A stretch of 64,000 nucleotides of DNA from VAZQ01 sp035293945 (GTDB lineage: Bacteria > Pseudomonadota > Alphaproteobacteria > Rhizobiales > Xanthobacteraceae): assembly GCA_035293945.1 (NCBI GenBank), contig DATGLV010000037.1, positions 186,001-250,000 on the forward strand. The letters run 5' to 3'. The first letter of the stretch is position 1; each line of letters starts with the position of its first letter. The notes under the pieces were generated by a model that worked only from the letters and a program-made list of their open reading frames with translations, searched no databases and was not told where the DNA came from. The translations under genes and the position numbers were made by a program. Positions 45,485-54,518 of the stretch are shown in pieces.

Positions 45485-46261
45485 ATGACTATTCACCAGG
45501 ACGAACCGAGGAACCGCAACCGCTTCCTCGCCGCGCTCGGGCGGGCGGAGTACGAATCGCTGCGGCCGCACCTTGCGCCGTACGATCTGCGGATAGGCAG
45601 GCGCCTCCATTACTGCGGCGACGAGATCGAGGAGGTGATCTTTCCACATTCCGGTCTTGTCGCCCTGATGGTGCCGTCGCGAGACGACACCGGGACGCTG
45701 GTGCTGATGGTCGGATGCGACGGAGTCGTCGGAGGCTTTGCGGCTGCAGCGAACGCGCCTGCCACCTGCGATGCCGAAGTTCATATCGCGGGCGAGGCAT
45801 CGCGAATATCGGCCACGGTGTTTCGGCGTGCCTTGGATGAGCAGCCGGGCATGCGGCGGACTGCAGCGTGCTTCGACAGCCTGATGCTGGCGCAGGCGCA
45901 GCAGACCGCACTCTGTAATGCCGTACATCCGGTCGAGGCCCGCATTTGCCGTTGGTTGCTCGAGGTGCATGATCGCAGCAGCAACAGCCGGGTGCCGCTG
46001 ACCCAGAGCACGGTCGCGCAGATGCTCGGGGTTCGTCGGACGACGGTGACGCTCGTGGCCGGCCGGCTCGAGCTTGCAGGCGTGCTGACCTGCCGACGCG
46101 GCTTTCTGCAGATCCAGAGCCGGGAGAAGCTCGAGCAGTACAGCTGCTCATGCTACGGGCAGCTGAGGAGCCACGCGGTAAGGCTTGCCGAGACGATCCC
46201 GGTAGAGGCACAGCCTGCGCTCGGCAGCACGACGATCTTCGCTGCTCTGCCGGGAGGATAG
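45485..46261 (+). CDS. Crp/Fnr-family transcriptional regulator
   Basis: This 258-residue regulator has a cyclic-nucleotide-binding-like fold (residues ~25-140: DEIEEVIFPHSGLVALMVPS, MVGCDGVVGGF) and a C-terminal winged helix with LTQSTVAQMLGVRRTTVTLVAGRLELAGVL. It lacks the N-terminal Cys cluster of oxygen-sensing Fnr. Proteins of this subgroup in Hyphomicrobiales are often stress- or cell-surface-related, but targets are unknown. GGGAGGG precedes the ATG. Confidence 0.92.
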   Translation: MTIHQDEPRNRNRFLAALGRAEYESLRPHLAPYDLRIGRRLHYCGDEIEEVIFPHSGLVALMVPSRDDTGTLVLMVGCDGVVGGFAAAANAPATCDAEVHIAGEASRISATVFRRALDEQPGMRRTAACFDSLMLAQAQQTALCNAVHPVEARICRWLLEVHDRSSNSRVPLTQSTVAQMLGVRRTTVTLVAGRLELAGVLTCRRGFLQIQSREKLEQYSCSCYGQLRSHAVRLAETIPVEAQPALGSTTIFAALPGG

Positions 46262-46283
46262 ACGGCGACCGGATCGTGACTTA

Positions 46284-46300
46284 GGGGCGAGTGCCGCCCC
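46284..46300. terminator. Hairpin between convergent genes
   Basis: GGGGCG-AGTGC-CGCCCC, a 6-bp GC stem between the Crp/Fnr gene and the convergent aminotransferase. There is no clear U-tract, so termination is only suggested. Confidence 0.4.
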
Positions 46301-46323
46301 AGCGCAATGATTGCAACTAAAGC

Positions 46324-47508
46324 TCACCTGGTCCGCACCCCAAGCCAGTTGCCGACCCGTTTGACCGCTTCGTGCATGTCGGCGGTTGAACCCGCGTAGC
46401 AGAAGCGCAGGAACTTGGTTCCGTTGACCGGATCGAAATCGATGCCCGGAGTGGCCGCGACGTGGGCCTCTTCCAGCAGCTGCCGCGCGAATGCGAAGCT
46501 GTCGGACGAGAATCCGGAGATGTCGGCGTAGAGATAGAAGGCGCCGTCGACCGGCAGGATGCGGTCAAGCCCCGCGCCCGGCAAACCCTCGACCAGCACG
46601 CGCCGGTTTTCCTCATAGACGTGCTTGACCGCATCGAGCTCTGCGCCGGCGTCGAAGGCGGCTTCCGCCGCGATCTGCGCCAAGGTCGGCACCGAGATCG
46701 CAAGATTGCCCTGCAGCCGCTCCAACGGACGCACCAGCGCCTCGGGCAATACCATCCACCCCACCCGCCAGCCGGTCATGCAGAAATACTTTGAGAACGA
46801 GTTGATGACGATGGCGTCGCCGGCAAGCCGCGCCGCTGTCTCCGCCGCAAAAGCGTAGTCGAGGCCGTGATAAATTTCGTCGGAGATGAAGCGGATGTTT
46901 TCGCTCTCCGCCGCCGCGATGAGGCTTGCGAGAGCGTCCGCCGTCATCATGGTGCCGGTCGGGTTGGCTGGGCTCGCGATCAGCACGCCCTTGAGCTTGG
47001 CCGTGCGGTGCGCGGCGATCAGCGCATCCGGCGTGATCGCCCAGCGCGTCGCTTCCGTGGTCTCGATCAAGACCGGCTCGCAGCCAAGCGCCTTCAAGAT
47101 ATGCCGATAGGGTGGATAGCCGGGCACGGCGACTGCAACGCGGTCGCCCGGATCGAATAGCGCCAGAAACGCCATGACGAACCCAGCCGACGATCCGGTG
47201 GTGATCACGATGCGCTTGGGATCGATCTCGATCGCGTGCCGCTGCGCATAATGGCGCGCGATGCGCGCCCTGAGCGAGGAAATGCCGAGCGCCTCGGTGT
47301 AGCCCAGCCGATGGCGGGCGAGCGCGGCTTGCGCGGCCGCGATGGCGGCTCTAGGTGCAGGCGCCGCCGGTTGGCCGACCTCCATATGCACCACGTGGCC
47401 GCCGGCAGCCTCGATGCGGGCAGCCGCCGCCATGACGTCCATCACCATGAATGGCGGCACGGCGCTGCGCGCCGAAGGCGTGATCAGTGCTCTTGCGCTT
47501 TCCAGCAT
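46324..47508 (-). CDS. Class I/II PLP-dependent aminotransferase
   Basis: This 394-residue fold-type I aminotransferase has VITTGSSAGFVMAFLALFDPGDRV (cofactor phosphate loop), SPANPTGTMM, ISDEIYHGLDY (Asp/Tyr contacting PLP) and the Schiff-base Lys in NSFSKYFCMTGWRVGW. The C-terminal Arg in FLRFCYAGS would bind the substrate carboxylate. It resembles the aspartate/aromatic aminotransferase-like group found next to M48 protease genes in rhizobia. The exact substrate is not readable. Confidence 0.93.
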   Translation of the reverse strand: MLESARALITPSARSAVPPFMVMDVMAAAARIEAAGGHVVHMEVGQPAAPAPRAAIAAAQAALARHRLGYTEALGISSLRARIARHYAQRHAIEIDPKRIVITTGSSAGFVMAFLALFDPGDRVAVAVPGYPPYRHILKALGCEPVLIETTEATRWAITPDALIAAHRTAKLKGVLIASPANPTGTMMTADALASLIAAAESENIRFISDEIYHGLDYAFAAETAARLAGDAIVINSFSKYFCMTGWRVGWMVLPEALVRPLERLQGNLAISVPTLAQIAAEAAFDAGAELDAVKHVYEENRRVLVEGLPGAGLDRILPVDGAFYLYADISGFSSDSFAFARQLLEEAHVAATPGIDFDPVNGTKFLRFCYAGSTADMHEAVKRVGNWLGVRTR

Positions 47509-47827
47509 CTCGCATTCTCCGCAGGTGCTTGTCTGCGATCCTTTGGCGCCAACTGCCCCGCTGCCGCCGCATTTATGCGGACCTTCTTGGTATTATCCAG
47601 CGCGTCACCGCAACTCGACTGTGATCGCGAAGAGCCACCGCCGATAACGTGATCGTCCCCTGCGTTGACCCCACTCTCCCGCGCGACTAGGTTGCATGGA
47701 GCAAGGTTCCATGGCGGCGTGGCTTCTTGGAGCGAGCATGGGAGCTTGGGTATTTCGGTTGTAGCGGGGAAGTCACATTGGGGAAACCTTGGGGGCGCAC
47801 CAACTCGGGCGCGAAGGTCGAGCCGAC
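47509..47827. other. Divergent intergenic region, ~320 bp
   Basis: It separates the leftward aminotransferase from the rightward protease gene. It contains a plausible promoter for the protease (entered separately) and no convincing ORF or RNA gene. Confidence 0.5.
47665..47692 (+). promoter_or_regulatory. Possible sigma-70-type promoter of the M48 protease gene
   Basis: TTGACC, 16 nt, CTAGGT resembles the alphaproteobacterial housekeeping pattern, about 136 nt upstream of the start. Motif only. Confidence 0.35.
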
Positions 47828-49270
47828 ATGAACCAAGCTAAGTCTCTGACGATGCTGCTGCGCAAACCGGTGGCCACAAGCCTGGCCATGCTGACCGCAG
47901 CTGCGCTGACGGCCAGCGGCCTGCCAGCCGTAGCACAGGAGCACGGCGGCGGGCCGCCTATCATCCGCGATGCCGAGATCGAGCAACTCCTGCGCGAATA
48001 TTCGCAGCCGATCCTCAAGGCGGCCGGTCTCGCCCAGCAGAACATTCGGGTGGTGATCATCAACGATCCGTCATTCAACGCCTTCGTGGCCGACGGTCAT
48101 CGGATCTTCATCAATTCCGGCGCGCTGATGCAGGCAAAGACCCCGAACGAGGTGATCGGCGTGCTCGCGCATGAGAGCGGCCATATTGCGGGCGGCCACA
48201 TAGCGCGCATGCACGAGGAGCTGGCAAAGGCCTCGACCGAGTCAGCCGTCGCGATGCTGCTCGGCATCGGCGCCATGGTCGCGGGGGCGCGCTCCGGCGG
48301 CCAAGGCGCGGACGCCGGCATGGCGGCGCTGACGATGCCGCAAGGCGTCATCCAGAACACCATGCTGGCCTATATCCGCACCCAGGAGGAGCAGGCGGAC
48401 CGCGCCGGAGTGAAGTTCCTGACGGCGACCGGCCAGTCGCCCAAGGGCATGTACGACACCTTCAAGCGGCTGGGCGATGAGATGCTCTATCAAGCGCAGC
48501 ATATTGATCCCTACCTGCAGACCCACCCGATGCCGGCGGAGCGCGTCGCCGCCCTCGAGGAGCTCGTCAAGAACAGCCCCTATTGGGACAAGAAGGACCC
48601 GCCCGAGCTGCAATTCCGCCATGACATGATGCGGGCGAAGCTGTACGGCTATATGGATCGCGAAGGCATCTCCTTGAACCGCTATCCGCCGAGCGATCAG
48701 AGCCTGCCGGCGCGCTATGCGCGAGCCATCGCGGCCTCCCGCTTCTCCGATACCCGCACCGCCGTCGCGCAGATCGACGCCCTGATCGCCTCCAATCCGC
48801 AATATCCCTATTTTTATGAGCTGAAAGGGCAGACCCTGCTCGAGGCCGGCAAGCCCGCCGAGGCGATCGCGCCGCTGCGCCGCGCCGCCCAGCTCTCGCC
48901 CAACCCAGCCCTGATCCAGGTCATGCTCGGACAGGCTTTGGTCGAGAGCAACGATCCTTCGCACCTGAACGAAGCGGTCACGGTGCTGGAATCTTCCCTT
49001 GCCCGCGAGCCCGAATCACCCGCCGGCTATAATCAGCTGGCGATGGCCTATGGGCGCAAAGGCGACTACGCGCATGCGGACCTTGCCTCGGCGCAAGCGG
49101 CGCTCGCGCGCGGGGACATGAAGGCCGCCCGCATGTTGGCGTCGCGCGCCAAGGATCGCTTCCCGCTCGGCTCACCCGGTTGGGTCCGCGCCGACGACAT
49201 TTCGAACAAGAACCCTGAAGGAACCGCGCACTCGACCGTGGTGGTGCACCCGAAGGACCCGCCGCAGTAA
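47828..49270 (+). CDS. BepA-like M48 zinc metalloprotease with TPR repeats
   Basis: This 480-residue periplasmic protein has a signal peptide (ending SGLPAVA), an M48 domain with zinc motif HESGH (VIGVLAHESGHIAGGHIARMHEE) and the third ligand Glu in RTQEEQADRAG, and a C-terminal TPR superhelix (residues ~300-450, for example AGKPAEAIAPLRRAAQLSPNPALIQVML). E. coli BepA has this layout and helps outer-membrane protein assembly and turnover. ATG 47828 follows a GA-rich site. It is upstream of a DsbA-family gene (51-nt gap), a pairing conserved in rhizobia. Confidence 0.93.
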   Translation: MNQAKSLTMLLRKPVATSLAMLTAAALTASGLPAVAQEHGGGPPIIRDAEIEQLLREYSQPILKAAGLAQQNIRVVIINDPSFNAFVADGHRIFINSGALMQAKTPNEVIGVLAHESGHIAGGHIARMHEELAKASTESAVAMLLGIGAMVAGARSGGQGADAGMAALTMPQGVIQNTMLAYIRTQEEQADRAGVKFLTATGQSPKGMYDTFKRLGDEMLYQAQHIDPYLQTHPMPAERVAALEELVKNSPYWDKKDPPELQFRHDMMRAKLYGYMDREGISLNRYPPSDQSLPARYARAIAASRFSDTRTAVAQIDALIASNPQYPYFYELKGQTLLEAGKPAEAIAPLRRAAQLSPNPALIQVMLGQALVESNDPSHLNEAVTVLESSLAREPESPAGYNQLAMAYGRKGDYAHADLASAQAALARGDMKAARMLASRAKDRFPLGSPGWVRADDISNKNPEGTAHSTVVVHPKDPPQ

Positions 49271-49321
49271 GCCGGATTCAAGCGGCTCGGCCGCAAGGCA
49301 GCTAGAGAAGGAACCACGACG

Positions 49322-50089
49322 ATGAAGCTCAGGATGCTGGCGGCGCTGCCGCTCACGTTTGCCCTCGCCGCCTTCGCGTCGATACCTGCCTCCGCGCAGT
49401 CGTTCTCGTCCGATCAGAAGGGCGAGATCGAGAAAATTGTGCATGACTATCTCATCAGCCATCCGGAGGTCCTGCAGGATGCGATGGCGGAGCTCGAGAA
49501 GCGGCAAAATGCCGAGGATGCGGAAAAACACCTCGCCGCCATCAAGGACAATACGCCCGCGATCTTCTCATCGCCGCGTCAGGTCAACCTCGGCAATCCG
49601 CAAGGCGATGTCACCATGGTCGAGTTCTTCGACTACAACTGCGCCTTCTGCAAGCGCGCCATGTCAGACATGCTCGATCTCTTGAAGAACGATTCCAAGC
49701 TCAAGATCGTGCTCAAGGAGTTCCCGGTGCTGGGCGAAGGCTCGGTGCAGGCCGCTCAAGTGGCGGTCGCGGCGCGCATGCAGGACAAGACTGGCAAGAA
49801 GTATCTCGATTTCCACACCAAGCTGCTCGGCGGCCGCGGACCGGCCGACAAGGCGCGGGCGCTCGCCGCCGCCAAGGATGCCGGCTTCGACATGGCGCGG
49901 CTCGACAAGGACATGCAGAGCGACGAGGTGAAGCAGAATCTCGAGGAGAACCTGAAGCTCGCGGAAGCACTCGGCCTCAACGGCACGCCGAGCTATGTTT
50001 TTCCCAACGAAGTGGTGGTGGGCGCGGTCGGCCTCCCTGCCCTCAAGCAGAAGATCAACATGGCCCGTTGCGGCAAGGAGACCTGCTGA
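49322..50089 (+). CDS. DsbA-family thiol:disulfide oxidoreductase
   Basis: This 255-residue periplasmic protein has a signal peptide (ending IPASA), a short N-terminal helical region (KGEIEKIVHDYLISHPEVLQ) and a DsbA/Com1-like thioredoxin fold with active site CAFC in FFDYNCAFCKRAM and cis-Pro in NGTPSYVF. It forms or rearranges disulfides in exported proteins. GAAGGA lies before the ATG. It could service the two-cysteine PDF-family proteins, though there is no evidence of a specific link. Confidence 0.95.
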   Translation: MKLRMLAALPLTFALAAFASIPASAQSFSSDQKGEIEKIVHDYLISHPEVLQDAMAELEKRQNAEDAEKHLAAIKDNTPAIFSSPRQVNLGNPQGDVTMVEFFDYNCAFCKRAMSDMLDLLKNDSKLKIVLKEFPVLGEGSVQAAQVAVAARMQDKTGKKYLDFHTKLLGGRGPADKARALAAAKDAGFDMARLDKDMQSDEVKQNLEENLKLAEALGLNGTPSYVFPNEVVVGAVGLPALKQKINMARCGKETC

Positions 50090-50332
50090 GACTGCGCGCA
50101 AGGCGACCCCGATCCGCGTAGCCGGAGCGCTGCCACCTATCGGCGCGGTCCGGCATTATCCGGCCGGCCGAACCGATTGCACCCGGCGGCGACATTCTGG
50201 CTTCACCTTTGTGCATCAAGCACTTATAAGGCCGGACACCTGCCCCCCAACGCTTGTGATCCCAGGCTTGGCGGTGAGCAGGCGCGCTGCATCTTCCGGC
50301 TCGGCGCCGTTGGCAATCGAGGTGGCCCGTCG

Positions 50333-50788
50333 ATGGCGAAGTCCGTCTACGTTCTGAACGGCCCCAATCTCAACCTGCTCGGTACGCGCGAGCCCGAGAC
50401 CTATGGGCGCGCCACATTGAAGGATGTGGAGCAGCAATGCCGCGCGGTTGCCGCCGCTCACAAATTCGGCCTGGAATTCCGACAATCCAACAGCGAGGGC
50501 GAGCTGATCGACTGGATACACGAGGCTTCAGCCAAAGAGGCGGTCGGCATCGTCCTCAACGCGGGCGGCTATACGCACACCTCGGTGGCGATCCGCGATG
50601 CGGTCGCTGCGGTCAGGATTCCGGTGATCGAGGTCCACATCAGCAATATTTTCGCCCGCGAGGCGTTTCGCCACGTTTCCCACATCGCCCCTGTCGCCAA
50701 AGCCTCCCTGTGCGGCTTCGGCATCGACGGCTATAGGCTCGCAATCGACGGCTTGGCTGCGCTCGCGGCCGACGGCCAAAAGGCTTGA
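50333..50788 (+). CDS. aroQ: 3-dehydroquinate dehydratase, type II
   Basis: This 151-residue enzyme of the shikimate pathway converts 3-dehydroquinate to 3-dehydroshikimate and forms a dodecamer. VYVLNGPNLNLLGTREPETYG holds the flexible-lid Arg and the catalytic Tyr. FRQSNSEGELIDWIHEA, LNAGGYTHTSVAIRDA and VIEVHISNIFAREAFR carry the other active-site residues (N, H, and catalytic H in VHISN). ATG 50333 follows GAGGTGG. accB starts 10 nt downstream. Confidence 0.97.
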   Translation: MAKSVYVLNGPNLNLLGTREPETYGRATLKDVEQQCRAVAAAHKFGLEFRQSNSEGELIDWIHEASAKEAVGIVLNAGGYTHTSVAIRDAVAAVRIPVIEVHISNIFAREAFRHVSHIAPVAKASLCGFGIDGYRLAIDGLAALAADGQKA

Positions 50789-50798
50789 GAACAGCGAG

Positions 50799-51317
50799 AT
50801 GACGGCGAAATCCGCCCCCAAGTCAGAATCCAAGTCAGAATCCAAGTCGGAATCCAAGTCCGAACCGAAGTCCGAATCCAAGTCGGCGATCGATCACGAT
50901 CTCATCCGCGAGCTCGCCAAGCTCCTCGACGAGACCGGCCTCACCGAGATCGAGTTCGAGCGCAACGGCGAGCGGATCAGGGTGGCGCGTCGCGTCAAGC
51001 AGGTCGTCGCCGCCCCCGTGCCTGCCGCCTCGGCGCCGGCCCGCGCGGCGGCGGAGCCCTCCGCCCCCAACCATGCCGGCCATCCCGGTCTTGTCACCTC
51101 GCCCATGGTGGGCACGGCCTATCTTGGGCCCGAGCCCGGTGCCCGTGCCTATGTGGAGATCGGCACAAAGGTGCGCGCCGGTGACACCCTGCTCATCGTC
51201 GAGGCGATGAAGACCATGAACCATATCCCGGCGCCGCGCGCCGGCACAGTGACGCAGATTTTGGTCGAGAACGGGCAGCCAGTCGAGTTCGGCGAGCCGC
51301 TGATGGTGGTGGAGTGA
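50799..51317 (+). CDS. accB: Acetyl-CoA carboxylase biotin carboxyl carrier protein
   Basis: This 172-residue BCCP carries biotin on K138 in the EAMKTMNHIPAP motif and shuttles CO2 between AccC and the carboxyltransferase for fatty-acid synthesis. The C-terminal ~80 residues form the biotinyl domain. The N-terminal ~30 residues are a low-complexity run of KSES units encoded by a 12-bp tandem repeat. After it comes the normal start of the domain, DHDLIRELAKLLDETGLTEIEFE. It is 10 nt after aroQ and upstream of accC. Confidence 0.96.
   Translation: MTAKSAPKSESKSESKSESKSEPKSESKSAIDHDLIRELAKLLDETGLTEIEFERNGERIRVARRVKQVVAAPVPAASAPARAAAEPSAPNHAGHPGLVTSPMVGTAYLGPEPGARAYVEIGTKVRAGDTLLIVEAMKTMNHIPAPRAGTVTQILVENGQPVEFGEPLMVVE
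50820..50887 (+). repeat. 12-bp tandem repeat inside accB
   Basis: About 5.5 near-perfect copies of AAGTCxGAATCC encode repeating Lys-Ser-Glu-Ser near the AccB N-terminus. Being in-frame, copy-number change would only alter linker length. Confidence 0.85.
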
Positions 51318-51331
51318 GGGAGTGGATAACA

Positions 51332-51387
51332 GGGAGTTGGGAGTAGGGATTTAGGCGGCCGTGGATTCCGCCCTACTCCACACTCCC
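51332..51387. repeat. Inverted repeat between accB and accC
   Basis: 17-nt arms (GGGAGTTGGGAGTAGGG and its near-complement) match at 15 of 17 positions around a 22-nt loop. It is a GGAGTAGGG-type palindrome of the sort dispersed in Rhizobiales genomes, in an operon that is usually tighter. Confidence 0.55.
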
Positions 51388-51409
51388 ATTTCCTACTCCC
51401 CGACAAAAC

Positions 51410-52753
51410 ATGTTCGACAAGATTCTCATAGCCAATCGCGGTGAAATCGCCTTGCGGGTGCTGCGCGCCTGCAAGGAGCTCGGCATCGCAACCGTGGCGG
51501 TGCATTCGACCGCGGACGCGGACGCGATGCACGTCCGTCTCGCCGACGAAAGCGTCTGCATCGGCCCGCCGGCGGCGCGCGACAGCTACCTCAACGTTCC
51601 GGCTCTGCTCGCCGCCTGCGAGATCACCGGCGCCGATGCGGTCCATCCCGGCTACGGCTTCTTGTCGGAGAACGCGCGCTTTGCCGATATCCTCGAGGAG
51701 CACGGCATCCATTTCATCGGTCCGCGCGCCGATCACATCCGCATCATGGGCGACAAGATCGAGGCCAAGCGCACCGCCAAGCGGCTCGGCATCCCGGTGG
51801 TGCCGGGCTCGGAGGGCGGCGTCGGCTCCGACCAGGAGGCGCTCAGTATTGCGCGCGACATCGGCTTTCCGGTGCTGATCAAGGCGGCGGCCGGCGGCGG
51901 CGGCCGCGGCATGAAGGTCGCCGAGAGCGAAGCCGAGCTCGCGCAAGCGCTCGCAACCGCGCGCGCCGAGGCCAAGGCCGCCTTCTCCGATGACGCGGTC
52001 TATCTCGAGAAGTACCTGGCGCGCCCGCGCCACATCGAAATCCAGGTGCTGGGCGACGGGCGCGGCCGCGCCATCCACCTCGGCGAGCGCGACTGCTCGC
52101 TGCAGCGCCGTCACCAGAAGATCTGGGAGGAAAGCCCCTCACCGGCGCTGAACGCGTCGGCGCGCAACGCGATCGGCGAGATCGTCGCCAAAGCGATGCG
52201 CGAGCTCAAATATCTCGGCGTCGGCACGGTCGAGTTCCTGTACGAGGACGGCACCTTCTACTTCATCGAGATGAACACGCGCATCCAGGTCGAGCACCCG
52301 GTGACCGAAGAGATCACCGACATCGATCTCATCCTCGAGCAGATCCGTATCGCCGCCGGCAATGAGCTCGATTTCGAGCAGAGCGACATATCTCTGCACG
52401 GCCACGCCATCGAATGCCGCATCAACGCCGAGAGCCCGGCGACCTTCCGCCCCTCACCCGGCAAGATCGTGCATTATCATCCGCCCGGCGGCCTGGGCGT
52501 GCGGGTCGATTCCGCCGTCTATCAGGGCTACACGATTCCGCCCTACTACGACTCGCTGGTCGGCAAGCTGATCGTGCGCGGCAAGAACCGCGCCGAGGCG
52601 CTGATGCGCCTGAAGCGGGCGCTCGATGAATTTGTCATCGACGGCATCGAGACGACGGTGCCGCTGTTTCAGGACCTGCTGCGCGTCAAGGACATCATCG
52701 ACGGCTCCTACCACATCCATTGGCTGGAAGAGCACCTGGCGCGGACGCGGTAG
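51410..52753 (+). CDS. accC: Acetyl-CoA carboxylase biotin carboxylase subunit
   Basis: This 447-residue ATP-grasp enzyme carboxylates biotin on AccB using ATP and bicarbonate. It starts MFDKILIANRGEIALRV. The ATP-grasp Gly-rich loop is KAAAGGGGRGMKV, the metal ligands lie in FIEMNTRIQVEHPVTEE and the C-terminal lid/domain in FRPSPGKIVHYHPPGG. The length is normal. It follows accB after 92 nt that hold an inverted repeat. In related genomes aat usually comes next; here a leftward copper operon is inserted. Confidence 0.97.
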   Translation: MFDKILIANRGEIALRVLRACKELGIATVAVHSTADADAMHVRLADESVCIGPPAARDSYLNVPALLAACEITGADAVHPGYGFLSENARFADILEEHGIHFIGPRADHIRIMGDKIEAKRTAKRLGIPVVPGSEGGVGSDQEALSIARDIGFPVLIKAAAGGGGRGMKVAESEAELAQALATARAEAKAAFSDDAVYLEKYLARPRHIEIQVLGDGRGRAIHLGERDCSLQRRHQKIWEESPSPALNASARNAIGEIVAKAMRELKYLGVGTVEFLYEDGTFYFIEMNTRIQVEHPVTEEITDIDLILEQIRIAAGNELDFEQSDISLHGHAIECRINAESPATFRPSPGKIVHYHPPGGLGVRVDSAVYQGYTIPPYYDSLVGKLIVRGKNRAEALMRLKRALDEFVIDGIETTVPLFQDLLRVKDIIDGSYHIHWLEEHLARTR

Positions 52754-52765
52754 CGCCGTAGCGCT

Positions 52766-52874
52766 GTAGGGTGCGCAACCGCGCGGTCGTCGGCCGATCG
52801 CGTGCGCAAAATCGCTTCTCGCGGTTGCGCATGCTGTGAGACGTCGCAACCATTTTGCGCACTGCGCACCCTAC
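52766..52874. repeat. Nested inverted-repeat element between accC and the copper operon (MITE-like)
   Basis: The outer arms GTAGGGTGCGCA (52766-52777) and TGCGCACCCTAC (52863-52874) are perfect 12-bp inverted repeats. Inside are GCGCAACCGCG / CGCGGTTGCGC (52773-52783, 52820-52830) and GTGCGCAAAAT / ATTTTGCGCAC (52802-52812, 52852-52862). There is no ORF. It looks like a small non-autonomous or REP-type element, and could also end both convergent transcripts. Confidence 0.65.
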
Positions 52875-52901
52875 GAGCTCAGGACGAGGCGGTCGGAGTG
52901 T

Positions 52902-54518
52902 TCACCCCGAAGGCGCGCGCGGCAGGAGCACGTCGTCCTCGAGGCTCTCCTTGTCGAAATCGTCGATCAGGATGTCGACACGCAGCCGCCAGCGCCCACC
53001 TGTCGGAATGCGCAGATCCTCGACCCGCCAGGCATCGCCGCCGAGGCTTTGCGCATCATGGCGCATCGGCTCGATGCCGGCCGCGTTGTTGGAAAGAAAC
53101 AGCGTCACCGCCTTGACGGCCAGCGGGCGGAACTTGCCGTCAAGCACTTCGATTGCGACATCAGCCCCGCGCGCCCGCACCGGGGTGACATCAATCTGCG
53201 CCATCGCCTTGTCGCCGTGAAAATGGATCGAGCTCGGCTCGGCCGCGATCAAGGCGCGCGGCGGCGGCGTAAAGCGCCAGAGCGCGACCGTGCCGAGGAT
53301 CGCCAGCACGACGACGCTTTCGGCCGCAATGGAGGTTGCAAGCGCGAATGACCGTCCCGGCGGCGACTGTGCCGCGGCCGCCAAGCGTGGAACAAGGACA
53401 TAGCGATTGGCGGCGGCGAGGGCGAGCAGCACCAGCACGGCCGCGAGCTTGAATGACAACACCTCGCCGTAAGCGGTCGTCCACAGCGCATCCGCACGGT
53501 CAAGCTCACCCCAGGCGAGATAGGCGCCGCTTGCGATCAACAAGCCGAGCGGAAGGGGAATGAGCTTGGAGAACCGGGCAAGCTCCCCCTCCCCACTCCT
53601 GCCTTTGCGGACCGTGTCGCGCACGATCCAGGCGAGCGGAACGAGCGCACCGACCCAGAATGCAATGCACACGGCGTGCACGAAAACGATAAGCCGGCTC
53701 AGCGGCAGCTGCCCCGACGTCGCCGCATGCCCGCTAAACCCCAGTGCCAGGCCTGTGCCGGCCAGCGCTGCGAATGCGCACAGGCCGACCGGCGCCGGAG
53801 CCTTGGCGCGAAGCGAGATGAGCCCGAGCAGCATGGCGCCAGCCGCCGCGATCGCGGTCCACGCATAGGAGGTGGCGAACGCACTCCGCCAGACCTCGAT
53901 GTTTGCGAATCGCGTGAGTGGCAGCGCCAGCGCATCCAGGCCCTGCAGTCCGAGCGAGAGGAGCGAGGCGAAGAGACCTGCCGTCGTCGCCGCGGCAATC
54001 ACCTGTTCGGCGCCGCGCGGCAGCAACTGCCGTTGTGCGATCAGCGCGCGAAACCCGGCGCCGCCGATCCCGACGAAAAGGCCGAGATAGATCAACAGCC
54101 GCGTCGCCCAGATCGCCGCCTTGACGTCCGCAGGAGTGTCGGACGCGGCAGCGCCCGCGCCGCCGGTGCTCGGCGCGCCGACCGAGAAGGTGAGCGAACC
54201 GCCAATCGGATGGCCATCGGCCGAGATCACCCGATAGCTCAGCACATGGGTGCCGCGCGCAAGCGGCGGCGCCGAGATGGTGAGGCTCTCGTTCTTGGCC
54301 TTGACCGGCGGCGTGAGCGCCTCACCGTTTGGACCGACCAAGCGCACCACCAGCGGCGCGACCGGCTCGTTGAAGTCGAGGCGCAACGTCGGGGGCGAGG
54401 CCGCAACCGTCGCCCCCTCGGCCGGCTCCGACCCGACCAGCGAGGCATGCGCAAGCGCGGCGCTTGGCGAGCCGAAGCCCGCCAGCACGATGGCCAGCAG
54501 CAGCACCCGCGTCTTCAT
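52902..54518 (-). CDS. CopC-CopD fusion, copper uptake/resistance membrane protein (YcnJ-like)
   Basis: This 538-residue protein has a signal peptide (VLLLAIVLAGFGSPSAALA) and an N-terminal CopC domain starting HASLVGSEPAEGA, whose first His after cleavage is the copper ligand. Eight or so CopD-type membrane helices follow (~150-440), then a soluble C-terminal domain. The CopC/CopD fusion is found in YcnJ-type copper acquisition proteins. ATG 54518 overlaps the stop of the ycnI-like gene (ATGA). It is last in a three-gene copper operon. Confidence 0.93.
   Translation of the reverse strand: MKTRVLLLAIVLAGFGSPSAALAHASLVGSEPAEGATVAASPPTLRLDFNEPVAPLVVRLVGPNGEALTPPVKAKNESLTISAPPLARGTHVLSYRVISADGHPIGGSLTFSVGAPSTGGAGAAASDTPADVKAAIWATRLLIYLGLFVGIGGAGFRALIAQRQLLPRGAEQVIAAATTAGLFASLLSLGLQGLDALALPLTRFANIEVWRSAFATSYAWTAIAAAGAMLLGLISLRAKAPAPVGLCAFAALAGTGLALGFSGHAATSGQLPLSRLIVFVHAVCIAFWVGALVPLAWIVRDTVRKGRSGEGELARFSKLIPLPLGLLIASGAYLAWGELDRADALWTTAYGEVLSFKLAAVLVLLALAAANRYVLVPRLAAAAQSPPGRSFALATSIAAESVVVLAILGTVALWRFTPPPRALIAAEPSSIHFHGDKAMAQIDVTPVRARGADVAIEVLDGKFRPLAVKAVTLFLSNNAAGIEPMRHDAQSLGGDAWRVEDLRIPTGGRWRLRVDILIDDFDKESLEDDVLLPRAPSG

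Noticed and set aside
50820..50887. CRISPR-like repeat
   Set aside because: Direct 12-bp repeats without spacers, inside the accB coding frame.
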